Source: Lytechinus variegatus
Taxonomy: Eukaryota; Echinodermata; Echinoidea; Temnopleuroida; Toxopneustidae
DNA: 64,000 bases
Assembly: GCF_018143015.1 (NCBI RefSeq)
Contig: NC_054742.1
Location: forward strand, 52,895,195-52,959,194
Reading direction: 5' to 3'
In this document: positions 23,193 through 33,354 of the stretch, piece after piece
How positions within the stretch are numbered: position 1 is the stretch's first letter
Layout: every line of letters begins with the position of its first letter
Made by a program: the position numbers and the translations under genes
The notes under the pieces: model-generated
What the model saw: the letters and a program-made list of their open reading frames with translations, nothing else
What the model was told of the DNA's origin: nothing
The model's database searches: none

Positions 23193-24002
23193 AGGCAGTA
23201 CATTCATTGTTTAACAAAATAGCTATACAAAATGATATTATTTTACATACTTTACCCATACCTCTTATCAAAAGGCAATGCTGATAATAATTATTAAAAA
23301 ATGATTTTCTTCTCTGATATTTGACGCCTTTCTGCTGCCCTCTACATTCGTTGGTAATCACGTTACCTGTGAAATTCATCAATTGAAAAAGTCTGTTTTT
23401 TTTCAGAAATTTGAAATAGGAACACTTCCTCCAATGGAAAAAAAATGATACTATCAGACAAGAAAGGTTACATAAACAGACTAAAACAAATTATCGAACT
23501 TGCAAAAAATAAGCAATTAGCAGAAGTATAGAAAGGCATATTCAAACGGGCCACTAAAATGGGGCAAATAAGAGGAATTTGACAATAAAAGGAAAAAGGA
23601 GTACAGTAACTAAAAGGGGCAATAAACACATTTCGAAAAGGATAATTCAATTAAAAGTTGCATTTTTAGAGGTCAAGCTTTAAGGTCCGAAATGGTAAAA
23701 GAACTATATTTCCTACACAAATATTATTACTCAAACGTTGACAATATTAACAGGCCTTCGTTATACTAAATAAATCGTATCTGTCTATATCTTTCATTTG
23801 CCTATTTAACCTTATAAGATTCAAAGAAAGGCATTAAATTCCATTAATAAACAAAAAGTGTAAAGAGGTCCCACCGAGACTTGAACTCGGATCGCTGGAT
23901 TCAAAGTCCAGAGTGCTAACCATTACACCATGGGGCCGTGATTATCAATCCTGAGCAAAATGTTGTTAATATCCGATAGGGGCTAATCCAGTGGCTGATC
24001 CA
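23193..24002. repeat. Segmental tandem duplication, copy A
   Basis: It starts GGCAGTACATTCATTG and includes CCTCTTATCAAAAGGCAA, GAAATTCATCAATTGAAAAA, the tRNA-Gln and a GAGCAAAAT.TTGTTAATAT..GA..GGGGCT tail. The same order recurs in copy B at 24769-25809. Copy B is longer mainly because a 235-bp MITE is inserted in it. Confidence 0.75.
23866..23937 (-). tRNA. tRNA-Gln(TTG), slightly diverged
   Basis: The - strand reads GGCCCCATGGTGTAATGGTT and so on, with anticodon loop CTTTGAA (anticodon TTG), an intact anticodon stem (CTGGA/TCCAG), the T-loop B box GAGTTCAAGTC, and discriminator T. It is 72 nt, the normal length for animal tRNA-Gln. One acceptor-stem pair (3:70) is C.A rather than T.A, so it may be less active than the copy at 28788-28859. 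Confidence 0.85.
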
Positions 24003-24249
24003 TGGCCCTGGGAAGCGGAGATGCTGGGGGTCCTGAAGCACCCCTAAAGTTTTCTTGGGGGTGCTGCGTGTGTCATTTTCCATAGGCAGTATACCCCCTG
24101 GAAATCTGGCAGGTATGATAAATGAAGATATGTAATGAAAATGAACGACGTTTTGTAGGAACCATTTCAGAATTTCCCTACACAGTGCTTTAAGTAGTGA
24201 AATAGTGCTTAAATCCACTCTTTTTCAGATCGGAATATCAAATATTTTC

Positions 24250-24545
24250 AGCCCGCGCTTCGTGCTTGCATTATTGATTTTCATAATAATCTTTTAAAAA
24301 TGTATTTAGAATGCCTAGATTCTAGGTATAAATCTAAACACGCGCACGCATGTTTATTCAGATACATAGCTTTTCTTTCTTTTTTTTATTAAAACGTGCT
24401 AAGTTTCTTCTCGCGCTCACATAATTAATGTAGGAAGATACCTAATCACCCATCCTGAAGTTCCTGATTTACAAAACATGAAAAGAATGTCCCGTTTTGG
24501 GATGTGAAATCTCAATTTTGTTTCCGCTCACGCTTCGCGCTCTCA
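24250..24545 (-). repeat. GCGAAGC-type satellite units in inverse orientation
   Basis: Complement-strand motifs at 24251-24269 (CCCGCGCTTCGTGCTTGCA), near 24411 (TCGCGCTCAC) and 24526-24544 (GCTCACGCTTCGCGCTCTC). The unit bodies between them match the other arrays in reverse, so this block sits in the opposite direction to the block at 22.2-23.2 kb. Confidence 0.65.
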
Positions 24546-25256
24546 TCAATAAATTGTTTAATATATACCTATCCTGTTCATAATAAGAAAAGTGCTTAGA
24601 ATGTCCCGTTTTTTAGATTTGAAATTTCCCCCAAAAAGGAAGAAGGAAAAGAAAAGGGGTGAAATGTGAAATTATTATCTAAATAATTATATTGTCACAC
24701 TCTATCAAAAATATAACTTTTTTAATAAAAAATCACAATGTTTAATTCTGGATATACTTATAATTTTAGGCAGTACAATCATTAACAAAATTGTTTAATA
24801 ATATGAATTTAATTATTTTACATAGTTACCCGTATCTCTTATCAAAAGGCAAAGCTAAATAATATGATGAATGTCTCCTATAAACTGACGCCTTTATGTC
24901 GCCTTGTCTACATACGTTTGTGATGACGTACTACTTGCGAAATTCATCAATTGAAAAAAAATGGTTTGTTTCCCAGAATTTTATGGTATATGGAGAAGGG
25001 ACACTATCAAAAGGGAAGGGGTGCTAATTAGAAATATCTTAGGTAAACTGATTTTTTTTTCAAACTTGAAAAATGGGCAATTGGGCATATATCAGAAGTA
25101 AATAAAGGCATATTCAAACATGCCTATTGAGAGGTAAAAGGTGCGAACTGGTAAAAGAGGAACTAGCTAAAGGGGGTATATAAACAGATTTTAAAAAAGG
25201 GTAAATGCAGTTAGAAGATGTACTTATAAAGGTCCGCATTTTCACATTTCACCAAA

Positions 25257-25491
25257 CACTGTAAAAACTGCGGTGTTAAAACTAACACTAATTGGTGTTG
25301 ATAGAGGACCACATTCTGAGGTGTTAAAATTACACCCTAGAGATTAAACATAACACCAAAGAGTGTAAATGTAACAACAAAAGGTGTTGTAATAACACCT
25401 ACAGGTGTAAAACTAACACCACCAATTTAACCCCGGTGTAAAATAACTGGTGTGGTCCTTACACCGGTTAACACCACAGTTTTTTTCTGTG
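25257..25491. mobile_element. MITE with TGCGGTGTTAA-type TIRs (copy 2)
   Basis: Left end CACTGTAAAAACTGCGGTGTTAA and inverted right end CACAGAAAAAAACTGTGGTGTTAA. The interior has GGTGTTA/TAACACC repeats. It is related to the copy at 8883-9125 and is absent from the corresponding site in copy A of the tandem duplication. Confidence 0.75.
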
Positions 25492-25679
25492 AGTATTGTT
25501 CAATAACGATAGTTTCTCTACAAACAAATATAATTCAGACGTCTATTTTCATTTACATCTATGTTACAAAACAAATTCCATAAGTATCATCTTTTCTTTG
25601 CATGTTTTAACCGGATAAGATTTAAAAAAAAAAGGTATTTAATTTCAGTAAAAAAAAATAAACAAACAAAATATTGCAG

Positions 25680-25755
25680 AGGTCCCACTGAGACTTGAAC
25701 TCGGATCGCTGGATTCAAAGTCGAGCCAAAGTGCTAACCATTACACCATGGGGCC
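25680..25755 (-). pseudogene. tRNA-Gln pseudogene
   Basis: Copy B counterpart of the tRNA at 23866-23937. It is 76 nt instead of 72: the 5' half of the anticodon stem carries extra bases (CGAGCCAAAG on the + strand replacing CCAGAG), which breaks the stem. One T-stem pair is also lost. The TTG anticodon remains, but the arm cannot fold. Confidence 0.8.
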
Positions 25756-25809
25756 GTGATCAGTACTATATTGAGCAAAATATTGTTAATATGCGACAGG
25801 GGCTGATCC

Positions 25810-27669
25810 AAATATTTCATTTATATTTTTTCCTATCGGCCAACTAGGCTGGAAAGCTTGGGACAATTTCCCCTATCTCCTTCACCCAATAAAAAGGAGC
25901 AGAAAGAAAAGAAAAGGGGTGAAATATTATCATTTTCTAAAATTATGTCGTCACAATCTATCAGAAAATGAGCTTTTCGTAACGAAAAACACATACGCCA
26001 TTTTTGCCCCCTTTTTGGTTCATTTTGCTACAAGAGTAGTCCTGAATACTAAAGTTTGGGTACATTTGCAGATACGAACCAATAGCGCCATATCGAGTCC
26101 TCAACTTCACATATCTGGCCAGTTTCCTGACCCATAATGCTAGTGTAACATAAACCCATTTTAATGTTTAAATGATTATTATCTAATCAATACAATACCG
26201 CAATAATTATGTTACCAAGTAGCAAAACAATTACTTTTCCAAACTAAAACATTTTAGTTTCTATACACAAATACAATTATAGGTCAATTTACTTAGTATT
26301 AGTAGATATCTTAAAACGTATATTTGGAAAATGATATCATATTTTAAAAAGAAAATGCGTATCTTGCTAAATAAATGAAGATTCTAGCGCAAAGCAAACC
26401 GGAGTCTTATCCGCTATAAGCCAGAAGCCTCCTTTAATAATGAAAATTAAAGTTCACTTTTTATCTTCATTTATTGTTTTTACACGTAGGCCTGCTAATA
26501 ATAGCAAGTAGCATTTTTTTTGGGGGGGGGAATAGAATCACAGTCATAAATTAAAAAAAAGCTTTCTTTTTTTCGATTTAGTTCTTTTATTTCATCACAA
26601 TTGATATCTATTTTGACAACATTTTACAATGAATAAAAAGTAAAATTATGTTTCTTTTAATAATGTGAGTCTGATTATAATAACATAATCTGTACCATCT
26701 GAACGGCAGTGAATTCGATGTTTCATACATTATACAGTCATTATTGATTGTAGAATACAGTGGACATAAAATTAAGTTATAGAAAAAGAAACATTCTTCC
26801 GTTGAAATTATTTTGTTTGTTGAAGAAAGAGCTATCCGTCATGAAAGATTCCCTCACGAGAGACACTTAATTTTCATCCATTAAAGAAATTATAATAGGG
26901 CCATGTTTACAAGGAAAATGTGGAGGGGGATCATTTTTTCATCCCGAGGGGCACTATTAGGTGAGAGTCAAAATGTCCCCTTTTATGCAGACTTAAGTCC
27001 AAGATCGCAATAAATTTTGAAAAAGGGGGCATTTTTTTATTTTCTTGGGAAAATTGTTATTACATCATGTTCAGGGAGGAATCAAACTTTGTTTTACATT
27101 GCAATGATGAAAAAAAAAGATATTTCATATTTCGTATAACAAAGTGCAAAAGGGATGGTGAGTGGATGACGTCATTTCCCTCATTTGCATATAACTGCTA
27201 TGTAAAATTAAGTAAAAGTTAAAAATCATAACTTTCTTATTCGACATCCGATTTTGATGAAATGTTCAGCATTGAGCTTGTTTTTTGGGGGGTGGCAAAA
27301 TCAACTTTTGGTTGGGGTGGACTTGATGAGGGTTTCTTCCAGAGAAAAATAAACATTTTAAATGAGTTATGCAAAGAGTTATGCTGGAAGTATTTATGTC
27401 AGGCATATCATTTACGTACAATCTGAAACCCCCAATTTATCATTAAAAAACAGCGCTCAGACCAAATCGGTCCCATGGCGAATCTAACAAGACTTTTAGA
27501 GGGGTGTGGAAAAAACAGTAGGCCTATGCAAAATTAGTTTATTTTTCAAAGCCTGCTTCGGGTCAGTCGACCGCTACTCTATTTCATGCGGTTTTGATCA
27601 GTCTTCACGGCGTCAATTTAAATAGCATATGATATCAATGGTACATGTATATATACAAATTTAAATGAC
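25810..27669. other. No gene seen; intergenic with old repeats
   Basis: AT-rich sequence. It contains one copy of a ~115-bp dispersed repeat (26216-26330). A segment near 27150-27300 (GATGACGTCAT.TCCCTCATTTGCAT and so on) has the look of an old dispersed element, but its boundaries cannot be set. Confidence 0.35.
26216..26330 (+). repeat. Dispersed repeat, copy 1 (other copy 35583-35700)
   Basis: Shares long blocks with 35583-35700 in the same orientation: AACATTTTAGTTTCT, ACAAATACAATTATAGGTCA and AGTATTAGTAGATATCT. Differences are scattered substitutions and small gaps. Family unknown. Confidence 0.65.
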
Positions 27670-28787
27670 TTACCTATACATAGTCCACTTGTTGTTGCAT
27701 TTTGCATCCTGAGAATGTGCACTGCAGGCGTCAAACGTTTGATGAAATGATAAAAATGAAAGTTGAAGAGTTTTGACAACACCAATGAAATATCCGTAGG
27801 TTTTCTTCCCTTTCAAAGCTATGTTTACAATCAAGTATTGCGAAACAGTCGTTCTCGACATCAAATATCAAACTTGTTTTCCACAGTACTGTTATTGCAT
27901 GCTTGTTAAACGAAAAACATTCCATTGTAATTGTGTGTGAAAATACCGCCCATTCATGCGCCGATTCTATTATTTCATTGACCTATTCTGAATAAGTTGT
28001 TAAGATTTCCTGCCATTGTGCGTTCGTTTCACCTCGTTGCGCATTACGTAATCCCCAAGTTCAGTAAAAGACCGATTTTATAGCTCTTTGTAAATTTATG
28101 ATGAATATTTAACAAAAATATGAATAAAAATTAAATTCTTCAGTTGTGGATCTCGGCGGAAGCGCAAGGGAGGCGCCTCCTAAATATTTTACCCTATATG
28201 GTTATTCTTGGCGAACAATGGCGGACATAATTTGCCAACAATGCAGAATATGATTTTCGTTATTTTATTTTGGTGTATTTAACTGTAATAGGTCGGTGAA
28301 TATCTTTACAAGAGATATACAGTATTAGACATATTTACTAAGCAAAGACAAAAAAGGAGGTAGTTTGGGGTGCCCCTACATGAGATTTGCAAATCAGGAA
28401 ATGATAACAAATGAATGCTATACTTTGACATTCATCGTAATGTTTTAACAAGATTTTTGAAAGGGATCCCTTATCATGTTTTGGATGTGTTATTATTATT
28501 CTGAAAATGGAAATCAATAAAATGAAATGGAATTACATGTAATGTCTATTGGTTATAAATGGTATAAATTAAAGAAAACGAAAAATATGCAGTGAATCAA
28601 CAGTGCGATCGTTTATGGGTTTTTTTTAATACTTAATGATTACAGAAAAAAACAATGATGTGAGGAATAGATAAAGTAATATTAAAATTAAGAATGATTA
28701 TTGAACATATTTAATCATCTCGCACCCAAAACTGTGGGAGAAAAATTTACTTAGGGAATTTAAAGAAAAGTGAAGAGTAAATAAAAG
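27670..28787. other. No supported gene; possible minor exon on - strand
   Basis: On the - strand an open frame (27864 to 27670) ends at a good donor-like AG|GTAAGT near 27676-27671. It has ordinary composition but no recognisable domain and no partner exons, so it is not called as a gene. The left copy of a local duplication (28478-28712) lies at the right end. Confidence 0.3.
28478..28712 (+). repeat. Local duplication, left copy
   Basis: Matches 29184-29402 in the same orientation: TCTGAAAATGGAA, TGGTATAAATTAAAGAAAACG, AAATATGCAGTGAATCAA, ACAATGATGTGAGGAATA. The two copies bracket the intact tRNA-Gln at 28788-28859, offset about 706 bp. Confidence 0.75.
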
Positions 28788-28859
28788 AGGTCCCACCGAG
28801 ACTTGAACTCGGATCGCTGGATTCAAAGTCCAGAGTGCTAACCATTACACCATGGGACC
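28788..28859 (-). tRNA. tRNA-Gln(TTG), intact
   Basis: The - strand reads GGTCCCATGGTGTAATGGTT and onward, ending TGGGACC plus discriminator T. The acceptor stem is fully paired (GGTCCCA/TGGGACC), the anticodon arm is CTGGA-CTTTGAA-TCCAG with anticodon TTG, and the T arm contains GAGTTCAAGTC. It is 72 nt. This is the only one of the three copies without a stem defect and is the best candidate for the functional gene. Confidence 0.93.
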
Positions 28860-29183
28860 GCGGATGATACACTAATAAACATTGAGGATCTTAAACAAAG
28901 TTTCCTGTTCGTGTCTGGTTTCCCGGACTATGACACACGCGTTACACTATACGTTCTTCAATTTGGAATTTAAGGGGGTGTTGTTGCAGACTTATTTGCA
29001 ATTAATTATTTATTTCCAATCACTTATTTATAGTGTATATACATTCTTGTTTCAGTGTTTATACCTATATGAATTTATAGAATTTTGCTGATCATTTTAC
29101 TCTACTTATATCATATTACCCTAATTGTATAGAATTTTGATAGGGGGTCTTCATCTTACAAGCTAGTTGAAATGGGATTCCAT

Positions 29184-29402
29184 GTTGGATGTGTATTCTG
29201 AAAATGGAAGTGAATGAAATGAAATGGAATGACATGTAATGTCTTTTGGTTATAAGTGGTATAAATTAAAGAAAACGAAAAATATGCAGTGAATCAATGG
29301 TAGAACAGTGCAATCGTTATGGGTGTTTTTTACTTAATGATTCAAGAAAAAAAAACAATGATGTGAGGAATATAGGAATGATTATTGAACTTATTTAACG
29401 AT
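29184..29402 (+). repeat. Local duplication, right copy
   Basis: Counterpart of 28478-28712, diverged by substitutions and small gaps. It does not include a tRNA copy. Confidence 0.75.
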
Positions 29403-29639
29403 GTTATGCAGATGATGCATCTTTTGACATGTAATATTCAGAAAATATACCCAGTTGTTGTGTATCCGGACGGGTTGTGTGTCCGGACGATCAATTTTAG
29501 AATGTCATTTGGAAAAATTTACAAGCGAAGTTTCATCAATATTTAGGAGAAAATGTTAGGAAATATTATAAAGAACAAAATAGATAATGATTACAAGTAA
29601 TGAATTCATATTTTCAGTGTAATCCACAGACAAAAGGCG

Positions 29640-29960
29640 CGATCTCCCAGATGAAAACGCTTGTAATTTATGTCTATGAAAATACGTGAAAAAGTGTCCG
29701 GGCACCTGACTCCCCCACCCTACAATATTACAACCCTTTTCATTTCCTTTTCTTTCTCTTTCGTCTTGTTTATCTATTTTCCGTGGACGTGGAACTTTTT
29801 TTGGGGGGGGCGGGGGCGCGGCTCATAAGGCCACCCTCCCTCTGTACGCCAGTAAAGTCGAATAAGCGCGATCTTGTATGCTATACGCCATGCGCGCTCC
29901 CGGGCGCGCTCTCTCAGATGAAAACGCTTGTAATTTATGTCTATGAAAATACGTAAAAAT
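29640..29960 (+). repeat. Short direct duplication (~45 bp x 2)
   Basis: CAGATGAAAACGCTTGTAAT plus TTATGTCTATGAAAATACGT occurs near 29650 and again near 29918, about 268 bp apart, each preceded by GCGCG-type sequence. Between them lie a G run and GC-rich sequence. It is probably the edge of a decayed element with GTCCGGAC words (29460-29500). Confidence 0.55.
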
Positions 29961-30011
29961 GATTAAGATTTCTTTTATTATGAATAAATGAATATTGAAT
30001 TGTTTTTCAAG

Positions 30012-30140
30012 ATGGATGTTAGGAGACTAAGGATCCATTCCTTTCTCACAGCAATAAGCATGTTTTTGTTCACTTCTTTTATCGTCTTGGGAAAAAGTTT
30101 TCCACTGGCAGAAACTGCAAGGCCCAGGGAGCACACTAAG
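30012..30140 (+). CDS. Novel gene exon 1: signal peptide
   Basis: Starts at ATG 30012. An upstream in-frame ATG at 29988 would add eight residues and spoil the short basic n-region. It encodes MDVRRLRIHSFLTAISMFLF and a further hydrophobic stretch ending near VLGKS, then PLAETARPREHTK. Donor AAG|GTGAGA, phase 0. Confidence 0.65.
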
Positions 30141-32596
30141 GTGAGAAATATTTCATGGTTGACAGCTAGGGCGGCACATCCGATCCGTACTGACGAGCGA
30201 ACACGGCACCCCCTCATTTCGAGAGCCTTTAAAACATTTGACATGTTTGAAGTGGAAAATGATTTTTTTTGCTCGGATCCGACCCTAGGTTCGTCCTCTA
30301 GCTGAACCTATACATCGACCTCATATTTTGCTCACGAGATTTTGATGAGACGTTGTGCACATTTTGCTCTTGAGAATTAAAAGGAACTAAAAAAAGTTGA
30401 AGAATTTAAAAGAAATTCATGTTTAATCGTAAATTCAATTCAAGTTGCCTTAAATGGACCTACCCTGCCTTAAAGCTTACCAGCTTTGAAACTTTCCCAG
30501 CAGATCAGAGAATTTATTCCTTCTTTCTGCCATCCATGAAAAATGACACCCTCTTTAAAATTTTCATGTGCCATGCTTTGCAGAGAGGACTATCCGCTCC
30601 GTGTTTCTCTCATTCAGACTGTCTTCGAACTGAGATCTGTAAGTGGAACCCTTCTGCTGTTGAATTGGCGGGAACCTGTGTTGCTACACTCCTCCAGAAA
30701 GAAAACACAAATCGAAGACATACGGTAGGTCTACGTGAAGAAGAAAAAGAATTATAATAAGAAGGAGGGGGAGGAGGAGAAAGGAGAAGAGAAGAAGAAA
30801 AAGAAGGAGAAGAAGGAGGGGGAGAAGGAGGAGAGAAGAAGAAGAAGAAGAAGAAGGGGAAGAGATCGACGAATATATTTATAATGGAAAGAAATGATGA
30901 ATATATTTCTTTTTAATATATGTTTTCTAAATATGATATGCTCATTACGCCACCGACAGGACTGACCTCTAAAACATTTTACAATTTGATTATGATGAGT
31001 AATGAGAATAAACCATAATTGATCATTGATATTAAAGATTCTTGGTCGAACGCGACGAAAATTGTTATCAGACGAAGTCTTCGACAACAAAAAGACATCT
31101 CGTGAAACACGTGATTTGAATTCAGATGAGTATGATGAACATCAGCACGGAGACGATCGAAGTAAGTTGAATACTTACCATGATTATAAAAATGGCCAAG
31201 TCGTTACCGAAAAGAAGGGTAGGCACTTGATGGACACTTTTAAAAGAAAATACCGACACAAAAACTTTTATTATAGCACATTTTCTTCTGTGGTCATATT
31301 CTGTAAAGACACTGCTGCAACTAAATTTCTAGAAATTGTCCCTTTTAGATATTTTTTCCCAAATACCTGTAATTAAATGCGTATAACAGGCCCGCTATCC
31401 AATCTACATTGCGATTAATTAATTTTTCTCTTTCTAATACTTGTGTTTTGTGAGAAATAGCCAAGTAGGACTTTCATTCTGAATGATCTATAAGGTACAT
31501 GTAAACAAAGTTTACACTTTTCTTTTTTAGACGACGAGCTGCAGGTGTCACATCGTATTCCCCAGGCCTCATACCCACTTCCACATAAGACCCCTATTCA
31601 GAATAACCACCACCACGACGAGGGTGTCGATCGCACGGATGACATCGTGATCGATCATTTTGACGAGAAAGGACTCCCCGTCGTGGTCATAACAGAAGAC
31701 AACCGTGATAAGCACGCCGAAATCGACACCAGTAAAGACTATTACGTTTTCGGTGAAGAAGATGACAAGAACAACCCTGACAGTGAGACGAAAACTGAAA
31801 GCATCGTCTACGATTACGTAGACGGTTCGGAGGTTGACGATGGTGGTGGCAGCGATGAAGAGAGAAAAGAAGTGGTGGTAGACTTGAAAGGTAGACAGAT
31901 TAACCCAGGAATAAAATCCATTTTCAAGAACCCGTGGGGGTTTCAACCGCTCAAAGCAAAACCCGCAGAGGACATGATGGATGGTGGTGACGATGAGTAC
32001 CTTAATGACGATGCACAAGTGTATGGAGTCGGAGATCATAAGCACGTGGGAACAAGATTTAAACATACTGGTGAATATTTATAATGTATGATTCCAGTCA
32101 CACACACACAAAAAAAACATTCGTAATAATCTTAGTGATTGTCGCCTTATTTTGTTGCTTGGTCAGTTTAGTCAGTAGGGCTTTTAATGAGGATCTACTC
32201 GGGTAATATAGGAGCCATCTGACCCCCCCCCCTCCTGTGCCGTCACCCCGTATCTATATATGTTTAAGATCAGAACGATATGCCCTAACTTTTTTTATGA
32301 TTTTATATACCATCATTAATCTCTTTTAATTTGCACCATTATTAATCTCTCGCGCCCTAGCATACCCTTTGTTTCTCTCCCTCCTCTCCCCCTTCCTCTT
32401 TTTGATCTCTTCAATTTACCCTGCCTATTCATTCTACTCCACTTTCTAAGATCTGACCGGTACGAAAATCGAGACGGATGTCGGAGTCGACCAATTTCGA
32501 GAACGTCAACAACCACATAGTTTGGTATCAGCTGACCACTCCAAGATTGCATTGCCTGGACTTCTTACCAAAGATTTAGAAGCACATAACTATTAA
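30012..32596 (+). CDS. Unrecognised secreted proprotein candidate, 5 exons, 359 aa
   Basis: Proposed exons: 30012-30140, 30584-30724, 31038-31161, 31531-32070 and 32451-32596 (stop TAA 32594-32596). Junction phases are 0, 0, 1, 1 and agree at every junction; 1080 nt is exactly divisible by three. The N-terminus is a signal peptide (MDVRRLRIHS then a hydrophobic run to about residue 31). Exon 2 encodes the only four cysteines after the signal (residues 50, 56, 62, 75; spacing C-x5-C-x5-C-x12-C). A furin-type RTRR lies at residues 94-97. The rest is Asp/Glu/His-rich with a conserved-looking NPWGFQPL block near residue 265. The family is unknown. The cysteine spacing loosely recalls half of a colipase/Dickkopf-like knot, which is only a resemblance. 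Exons 3 and 5 have weaker splice sites or rest on phase, so the model is provisional. Confidence 0.6.
30584..30724 (+). CDS. Novel gene exon 2: four-cysteine module
   Basis: Acceptor CATGCTTTGCAG before 30584 and donor ACG|GTAGGT. It encodes 47 residues including PCFSHSDCLRTEICKW and GTCVATLLQ. C-x5-C-x5-C-x12-C suggests two disulfides in a secreted mini-domain. It ends with NTNRRHT, a dibasic site. Confidence 0.65.
30759..30865 (+). repeat. 107-bp uninterrupted polypurine tract
   Basis: Every base from 30759 to 30865 is A or G, built from GAAGGA/GAAGAA units, inside intron 2 of the candidate secreted-protein gene. Uninterrupted homopurine tracts with partial mirror symmetry can form intramolecular triplex (H-DNA). 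The complementary strand's Leu/Ser/Phe-rich frame is an artefact of this tract. Confidence 0.9.
31038..31161 (+). CDS. Novel gene exon 3: furin site and acidic linker
   Basis: Acceptor ATATTAAAG before 31038 (poor pyrimidine tract) and strong donor GTAAGT at 31162. It encodes ILGRTRRKLLSDEVFDN then DLNSDEYDEHQHGDDR. RTRR fits the furin R-x-R-R consensus. Phase 0 in, phase 1 out. Confidence 0.5.
31531..32070 (+). CDS. Novel gene exon 4: acidic domain
   Basis: Strong acceptor TTTTCTTTTTTAG before 31531. The frame stays open to 32084, but a donor ACTG|GTGAAT at 32071 gives the phase needed for exon 5. The alternative is that the protein ends at TAA 32082-32084, giving 315 residues. It has low-complexity acidic runs (GEEDDKNNPDSE, GGGSDEE), a His cluster (NNHHHDE) and one ordered-looking block, INPGIKSIFKNPWGFQPLKA. 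An antisense frame of 165 codons is a shadow. Confidence 0.7.
32451..32596 (+). CDS. Novel gene exon 5: C-terminal tail
   Basis: Acceptor CTCCACTTTCTAAG with a pyrimidine-rich lead of about 60 bp. It reads LTGTKIETDVGVDQF, RERQQPHSLVSADHSKIAL and PGLLTKDLEAHNY, then TAA. The codon split (G|AT) fits exon 4. Composition and length fit a terminal coding exon, but no homology was recognised. Confidence 0.5.
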
Positions 32597-33352
32597 AGAT
32601 ATAGAGGATGCAGCAGAGAATGTGGGAAAGAGCTACATAATGTAGTAGTATTACAGTTCCTGTTATATTCGAGAGAGAAACGAGAAGAGTCGCCAACCAT
32701 GTTCATTTAATATCTAGTACAATGCTCTCTTTTCCTGAGGGGCATCTATAAGAACCCTTTCAGCAGAATTGATAGATGATAAAGATGGATAGAAAAGTTA
32801 AATTGACTTGAAAAGGAGGACGTTGAACAGAAAACCGTGAAATTCTTTTTCTGAATCCAACTGAATTTTAGTGAGAGCAATCCAATTCCGATACACCCTC
32901 TGCAAAGTCATAATTTGCAGGTCAAGACATTATTGTCATACTCCGTACCTTCCCCTCCTTGTCTTCCCTGCCTTCTCCTTTTCCTCTCTCTCTCTTCACC
33001 TTCCTCTCCCATTCTCAAGCTATTAGTGGTGTACAGTGAGACAATCGTTACAAATCAAATCACATCATTTTCCTTTTTGTTATAAGAGACATAATTTATG
33101 AATTGATATCTTGACTGTAAATATCCACAATTTATATTTCAACGAAGCTACAAAATCTTGAAATAAACAGCAGGTCAAGTCAATTACAGTTATACAATAA
33201 AAATTTTAGGTGAAAGACATAATATGATATAAACAATTTATGATATCTGTTAATTGAATGCTTTTTCAGTTGTGTAATTTTTTTTACTGATTTGAACAAA
33301 TATATCAAATGAACCTAACTTGGTCTGTGCATGAAACTAAATTTGAATAAAG
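32597..33352. other. No gene seen; downstream of the candidate gene
   Basis: Likely 3' flank or UTR of the candidate gene. A pyrimidine-rich stretch lies at about 32948-33015. AATAAA-type hexamers exist (for example GAAATAAACAG near 33160), but a cleavage site cannot be assigned. Confidence 0.35.
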
Positions 33353-33354
33353 TA

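Larger units (their letters stand above)
24769..25809. repeat. Segmental tandem duplication, copy B
   Basis: Diverged copy of 23193-24002. Matching landmarks are offset by about 1.57 kb upstream of the MITE at 25257-25491 and about 1.81 kb downstream of it. The difference equals the MITE length. The MITE therefore inserted after the duplication or was lost from copy A. Confidence 0.75.

Noticed and set aside
27670-27925. Two overlapping - strand frames next to AG|GTAAGT
   Set aside because: The donor is good, but no acceptor partner, domain or neighbouring exon supports a gene.
30752-31090. 112-codon - strand frame with Leu/Ser/Phe runs
   Set aside because: It is the complement of the polypurine tract.
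31569-32066. 165-codon open frame on the - strand opposite exon 4 of the novel gene
   Set aside because: It is antisense to an acidic coding exon with a strong + strand acceptor. Its Val/Ile/His-rich composition is the complement of GAT/GAC/GAA codons.
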